From: Cyanoderma ruficeps | Lineage: Eukaryota; Chordata; Aves; Passeriformes; Timaliidae | Direction: 5' to 3' | Length of the DNA: 64,000 nucleotides | NCBI GenBank assembly: GCA_008694505.1 | Contig: VZDJ01000216.1 | Coordinates: forward strand, 2,155,539-2,219,538 | Part shown: positions 61,101 to 64,000 of the stretch, one piece after another | Numbering within the stretch: the stretch's first letter is position 1 | How the letters are laid out: the number at the start of each line of letters is the position of its first letter | Program-made: the position numbers and the translations under genes | Notes under the pieces: model-generated | The model's database searches: none | What the model was told of the DNA's origin: nothing | The model's input: the letters and a program-made list of their open reading frames with translations, nothing else

Positions 61101-63525
61101 TGGGTCATGGAGGTTCCAAAAATCCTTCAAAGCTCGGACCTTCAGGATTCCTGATGCCTCTGAAGGCAAGGGACAGAGGAAGAAAGAAGGTGCCAGAGCG
61201 CAGGGAGGAAAGAGAGGAGTCCAGGGAGGGCAGAAAGAGAAAGCAAGAGCAAGGAGAGGAGAGAAGAAAACATTAATACTGCAGAAAGCACTCAATCCCC
61301 AGACACTGCCCCACATGTAGGATGGGGGCACATGTGAGAGGGAACTGGGATGCTGGCACTGATTTAGGCTGTTCAGGAGGAGCACTGGCAGCCCAGGCAG
61401 ATCCCAGGGGGAAGAAACCCCTCTCAGTGCCATCCCCACCTCTCAACAGCTGCTTGATGTCCTTGCTGGCGTGTGAGGTGGTGAACTGGTTGACAATGTC
61501 CAGCGCTGTCTGGTTGTAGGTGTTCCTGATGTTCACATCAACGCCGCCCTGCCCAGAGGGAGACATGGTCAAGGCCAGATCCCTCCCTAGCACCAGACCC
61601 AAGGGAGGCAGGGGACCAAGGGGAAGGGGTGCTGGGTGACTGCCAGGGGCTGTCTCCCCACGCTCACCTCCAGCAGGAGCCGCACCACCTCTGTTTTGCC
61701 GTAGAGCGCGGCCTCGTGCAGGGCTGTGCCTGTCTTTGTCTGCTTGTTGATCTCAATCCCGGCCTTCAGCAGCTGCCTGGTGGGAAGGAGGAGAGGCATG
61801 AACAGCAGGACATGGACATCAGGGCCAGGCACTTGGCTGCTTTACCATGGGAAGGGGACAACACCTTGCACTTGCTTTGGGGATGAGGGGCTGAAGCCTG
61901 CAGGAGGAAGGTGTGTTTGGGGGGAAGCGGGACTGGAGCCATGATGGGTTTTTCCAGTATAAGGCAGGGAGTTACCTGATGATCTCCTTGTGCCCATTCT
62001 TGGCTGCCAGGTGCAGTGGAGTGGTGTAGTTAGGGTCTGTGGCATCCTTGGATTGCCCCTCCAGCAGGGCGACACACAGATGGCTGTTCAGCAGCAGCTG
62101 GGCCACCTGCATGAGACACTGGTAAGTAATGGGGTGCAGGTACCCCCACCTGCACCCTCCCAGTGAGGGTCCCATCCTTGGGGCCAGCCCACCACTCCCC
62201 ATCCTGCCACTCCCTTCCCTCCACAGCCCCAGGCTTGGCTGGAGCTGGACAGTACTTGGCATGTCCCTCACTGTCGTGAGGGGCTGTAAAAGGTCACAAC
62301 AGTCAGAAATAGACTTCCCATAATCAGGCTTTTCAGACCAAGCCCTAAAAACTTCCAGTCTCTCCACCCCAGAGCGACTGTCAGCATCTCAAGGCAACCC
62401 AGAGGCACAGAGGAGTTATTTTTACTGCCCTGTTTATAGCTGCAGACATTAAAGATACTCCAAAAATGGAAATATCCCCCTGGTCACCTCCCAGTGGGGC
62501 ACAGAAGTCTGGCTGGCTGGGCGAGGGTCTCCCAGAGCACGGTGTGGCCCTGTCCCCAAGAACTGTGCTGGGGACCTGCAGCTGGATGCTCAGAGCTTGC
62601 TGGGATTAGCCAGCTCAGCCTATCCGTGCTTAACTGCGAGCAAAGCTGGGGCGGGTGGGGGAAGGCTGTGGAGAACCAGGAGCAACAACTCCTGGCTTCA
62701 TTCCCAGTCTGACACTGCCCTGCTGTGAGGTCAGGGGCAAACCCCACAGCTCCCAGGTTCAGGATATAGCTATGTCTGGCCACGGGAGGAGGCAGGTGCT
62801 GCTTGCCAGGCTCTGAGTCTCATGGTGGAGGGAGAGCAGTTGTGGCCAGACCCCACGCTTTGCTCCTGAAGGAGCCAGTGGGCTCCAGAGCTGCCCTGGA
62901 GAAGCCCTTGGTGCAGGGCAGAGCCCACAGCACCCACCTTCAGCCGCCCGAACTCGCAGGCCAAGTCCAGCGGGGTTTTCTTCGCCTTGTTGATGAGGCA
63001 TGGGTTGGACTGGTGCTGGAGCAGCATCTCCGACTGCAGGGAAGCAACACAGCGCAGGGGCTCAGCATCACCCTGCAGCCAGCCTCCCTCCCACCCGGCA
63101 CAGTTGGGTTTTCCCCCACCCAGAACCCCAGAGAACCCCAGGGAGGGCACACGGGCGACTCTGGGCTGTCACTCACCACCTCGTAGTGGCCATACTGCGC
63201 CGAGAGGTGCAGCGGGATCTGCCCGTCCAGCGAGGCCATGTTGACGGAGGCGGCGGCGCGGAGCAGCACCCGCACGGGCTCCACTCGGCCCTGCCAGGCC
63301 GCGTAGTGCAGGGGCCGCATCCCTGTAGGCAGCAGGGCTCATTCAGCAGGGCTGGACACGGCCCCCGGCCTGCCACAGGGGGCTGAGCTGGCGGCCGCAG
63401 GGGCCGTGCCTCAGGGTCGCCCCTTACCGTTGCTGTCTTTGATGTCGACGGTGGCCTGTGCCTCCAGCAGCAGCGAGATGAGGTCCAGGCTGCCGCCCAG
63501 GGCTGCGTGGTGCAGTGCTGAGAAC
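55066..63525 (-). CDS. CASKIN2: CASKIN2, 5'-partial (18 coding exons visible)
   Basis: Exons in transcript order: 63428-63525, 63177-63322, 62938-63033, 61976-62106, 61668-61776, 61440-61548, 61065-61159, 60867-60984, 60469-60630, 59938-60059, 59407-59482, 59200-59294, 58872-58982, 58668-58769, 58307-58445, 55829-57982, 55396-55714, 55066-55162. All junctions are in phase and give about 1,425 codons. The start and roughly 49 residues of the first ankyrin region lie beyond 64000. The order is ankyrin repeats, atypical SH3, two SAM domains, a long disordered proline/serine-rich region with PPPPPPKR, and a conserved C-terminal helix ([13 protein letters not shown]). Caskins are cytoplasmic scaffolds; CASKIN2 lacks the CASK-binding segment of CASKIN1. 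The ankyrin and SH3 residues fit CASKIN2 better than CASKIN1, and the TMEM94 neighbour agrees. The protein appears longer than the roughly 1,200-residue human one, mostly through the big exon. Confidence 0.95.
55396..55714 (-). CDS. CASKIN2: CASKIN2 exon: penultimate
   Basis: Acceptor CCTTTGCAG, donor GTGAGG, ends in phase 2. Encodes [15 protein letters not shown], aligned with human LAFSGPK, and [20 protein letters not shown], a conserved helical segment. Confidence 0.9.
55829..57982 (-). CDS. CASKIN2: CASKIN2 large exon: disordered proline-rich region
   Basis: A 2.15 kb exon after CTTCCTGCAG. It starts [15 protein letters not shown] (end of SAM2). It then runs through conserved islands: [66 protein letters not shown] and [15 protein letters not shown]. 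Serine/proline-rich spacers lie between. A five-copy hexamer at 56003-56032 encodes a Pro-Ala run. PPPPPPKR is a likely SH3 or EVH1 ligand. Confidence 0.95.
56003..56032. repeat. CASKIN2: Coding hexamer repeat (GTGCCG x5)
   Basis: Five perfect copies of GTGCCG on the plus strand. On the minus strand it encodes an alternating Pro-Ala run in the disordered region. Length variation would stay in frame. Confidence 0.9.
58307..58445 (-). CDS. CASKIN2: CASKIN2 exon: SAM2
   Basis: Acceptor CTTTCCAG, donor GTGAGT. Encodes [20 protein letters not shown] and [15 protein letters not shown]. Confidence 0.96.
58668..58769 (-). CDS. CASKIN2: CASKIN2 exon: SAM1 end and start of SAM2
   Basis: Acceptor CCCCTTAG, donor GTGAGT, 34 codons. 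Encodes [20 protein letters not shown] and [11 protein letters not shown]. Confidence 0.96.
58872..58982 (-). CDS. CASKIN2: CASKIN2 exon: SAM1, first part
   Basis: Acceptor CCCCAG, donor GTGAGG, 37 codons. Encodes [20 protein letters not shown] and [14 protein letters not shown]. Confidence 0.95.
59200..59294 (-). CDS. CASKIN2: CASKIN2 exon: linker before SAM1
   Basis: Acceptor TCTGCCAG, donor GTAACT. Ends with RPEQLLEGK, which equals the human sequence directly before SAM1. The first half is variable. Confidence 0.9.
59407..59482 (-). CDS. CASKIN2: CASKIN2 exon: linker ([11 protein letters not shown])
   Basis: Acceptor TCCCTCAG, donor GTGAGG, ends in phase 1. PLPSTG matches the human PLPSAG position after LIENA. 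The rest is variable. Confidence 0.8.
59938..60059 (-). CDS. CASKIN2: CASKIN2 exon: [10 protein letters not shown] segment
   Basis: Tandem acceptor AAGCAG/CAG, donor GTAGGC. Encodes [20 protein letters not shown] and the ILIENAR segment, a conserved serine/glycine-rich stretch of Caskins. Confidence 0.93.
60469..60630 (-). CDS. CASKIN2: CASKIN2 exon: linker after SH3
   Basis: Acceptor GAATGCAG, donor GTCAGG, phases 1 to 1. Encodes a proline/glutamine-rich linker ([18 protein letters not shown]). The sequence is poorly conserved, so the exon rests mainly on phase and splice sites. Confidence 0.8.
60867..60984 (-). CDS. CASKIN2: CASKIN2 exon: SH3 domain, second half
   Basis: Acceptor CGTGGCAG, donor GTCAGT. 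Encodes [20 protein letters not shown] and [14 protein letters not shown], with the SH3 tryptophan and GYFP motif present. Confidence 0.95.
61065..61159 (-). CDS. CASKIN2: CASKIN2 exon: SH3 domain, first half
   Basis: The phase-consistent acceptor is CCTTCAG, followed by AGGCATC. Encodes [20 protein letters not shown] and VRAGDVIT. The usual ALYDY motif is ALKDF here, which fits the atypical Caskin SH3 that is not expected to bind proline peptides in the standard way. Confidence 0.93.
61440..61548 (-). CDS. CASKIN2: CASKIN2 exon: end of ankyrin block
   Basis: Acceptor CTGGGCAG, donor GTGGGG, ends in phase 1. Encodes [20 protein letters not shown] and [16 protein letters not shown]. Confidence 0.95.
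61668..61776 (-). CDS. CASKIN2: CASKIN2 exon: ankyrin repeat
   Basis: Acceptor CCCACCAG, donor GTGAGC. Encodes [20 protein letters not shown] and [16 protein letters not shown]. Confidence 0.95.
61976..62106 (-). CDS. CASKIN2: CASKIN2 exon: ankyrin repeat
   Basis: Acceptor CTCATGCAG, donor GTAACT. Encodes [20 protein letters not shown] and [18 protein letters not shown]. Confidence 0.95.
62107..62937 (-). other. CASKIN2: CASKIN2 intron
   Basis: An 0.83 kb intron. The flanking ankyrin exons join directly in phase, so no missing exon is expected. Nothing else recognised. Confidence 0.6.
62938..63033 (-). CDS. CASKIN2: CASKIN2 exon: ankyrin repeat
   Basis: Acceptor CCTGCAG, donor GTGGGT, 32 codons. 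Encodes [20 protein letters not shown] and [12 protein letters not shown]. Confidence 0.95.
63177..63322 (-). CDS. CASKIN2: CASKIN2 exon: ankyrin repeats
   Basis: Acceptor TGCCTACAG, donor GTGAGT. Encodes [20 protein letters not shown] and [16 protein letters not shown] second GT three bases upstream could act as an alternative donor. Confidence 0.95.
63428..63525 (-). CDS. CASKIN2: CASKIN2 exon: ankyrin repeat
   Basis: Acceptor TGCCACAG, donor GTAAGG. Encodes [20 protein letters not shown] and [12 protein letters not shown], a complete ankyrin repeat nearly identical to human. Confidence 0.95.
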
Positions 63526-64000
63526 CTGTGGCACAAAGTAGGGCTCAGCCCGGCCTCCCCAGCCCCACTGTGCTGTCCCCACGGCCACCCCCACACACAG
63601 GGACATGGGCTGAGGGCTGGGATTGTCACTGGCTGTTCACAGCTACGTCCCCCCTGAGTCCCCACTCCCAGTGCCTCAGATTCCCCATAGCAATGCACTG
63701 ATAAATCCCTCCAAGCTGTCCGTGCCCCAGGGCTCAGTGAGAGATCCAGGCACACTGTGTACCTTTGGAAACCGCAGAGAGAAGAGTCCCTCACTCCATG
63801 CCCTCTGTTGGGGGAAACAGGCAGGATGGACAGAGATGCATCTCCCCCTCTCCACGGAGCAGCCAGGCAGCCCCAGCGCTGCTCACAGCATCCGCCAAAC
63901 ACATCAGCCCTGTGGCCACTCCTGCCCCCTCTGCCAGCTGCCCCCTCCCCACACCAGCAGGGCTGCCAGGAGCCCATGGCAGAGCGTGGGAGGCCGCCAG
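63526..64000 (-). other. CASKIN2: CASKIN2 5' intron, running off the window
   Basis: Upstream of the first visible exon (acceptor TGCCACAG) no further coding exon is seen. The segment for the first ankyrin region (ending NVNYQDADG in human) is not present, so this is an intron that continues past the window. Confidence 0.6.

Noticed and set aside
64..64000. CRISPR arrays, bacterial operons, ribosome binding sites or tRNA genes
   Set aside because: No regularly spaced repeats, no operon-like dense coding and no tRNA B-box/cloverleaf were seen; the sequence is clearly animal nuclear DNA.

Overview
This is a vertebrate nuclear window, most likely from a bird. The evidence is interrupted genes with GT-AG introns, a CpG-island promoter, CR1-type LINE tails (one in each orientation), degraded MIR-like SINEs, and one LTR-like insertion. 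The gene pair matches human 17q25, where TMEM94 and CASKIN2 sit tail to tail; I recall the same pair on chicken chromosome 18. The species cannot be named from sequence alone.

Layout. Positions 1-1300 are upstream intergenic DNA. A CpG island at about 1100-1700 carries a CCAAT box, a non-coding first exon and a TISU/YY1-like ATGGCGGC element. TMEM94 (plus strand) fills the next 50 kb. Its 31 coding exons run from the ATG at 9334 to the TAA at 49356 and join without any phase conflict into a 1,360-residue protein. A 2.6 kb 3' UTR follows, ending at two polyadenylation signals near 51.9-52.0 kb. CASKIN2 (minus strand) occupies about 52.75-64 kb. Eighteen coding exons are visible, from the second ankyrin repeat to the stop codon at 55066-55068; the N-terminal exons lie beyond the window. 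The two genes converge, with at most about 0.7 kb between their 3' ends.

Function. TMEM94 is a multipass ER membrane protein with a degenerate P-type ATPase headpiece and a C-terminal GMN motif, reported as an ER magnesium transporter (ERMA). CASKIN2 is a cytoplasmic scaffold with ankyrin repeats, an atypical SH3 domain, tandem SAM domains, a long proline-rich region and a conserved C-terminal helix. They are neighbours by conserved synteny; nothing here suggests a shared pathway.

I found no sign of a new gene system. The observations worth checking concern gene structure and regulation: a phase-compatible alternative first coding exon of TMEM94 at 13949-14002, a cluster of upstream AUGs, NAGNAG acceptors, a stop-free 114-nt intron in CASKIN2, a probable LTR in intron 23, an old LINE remnant in intron 10, a CR1 tail in the TMEM94 3' UTR, and a 79-bp-period tandem duplication. 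Exon borders were assigned by eye from splice consensus, reading frame and recalled human proteins; repeat names rest on recalled consensus sequences.
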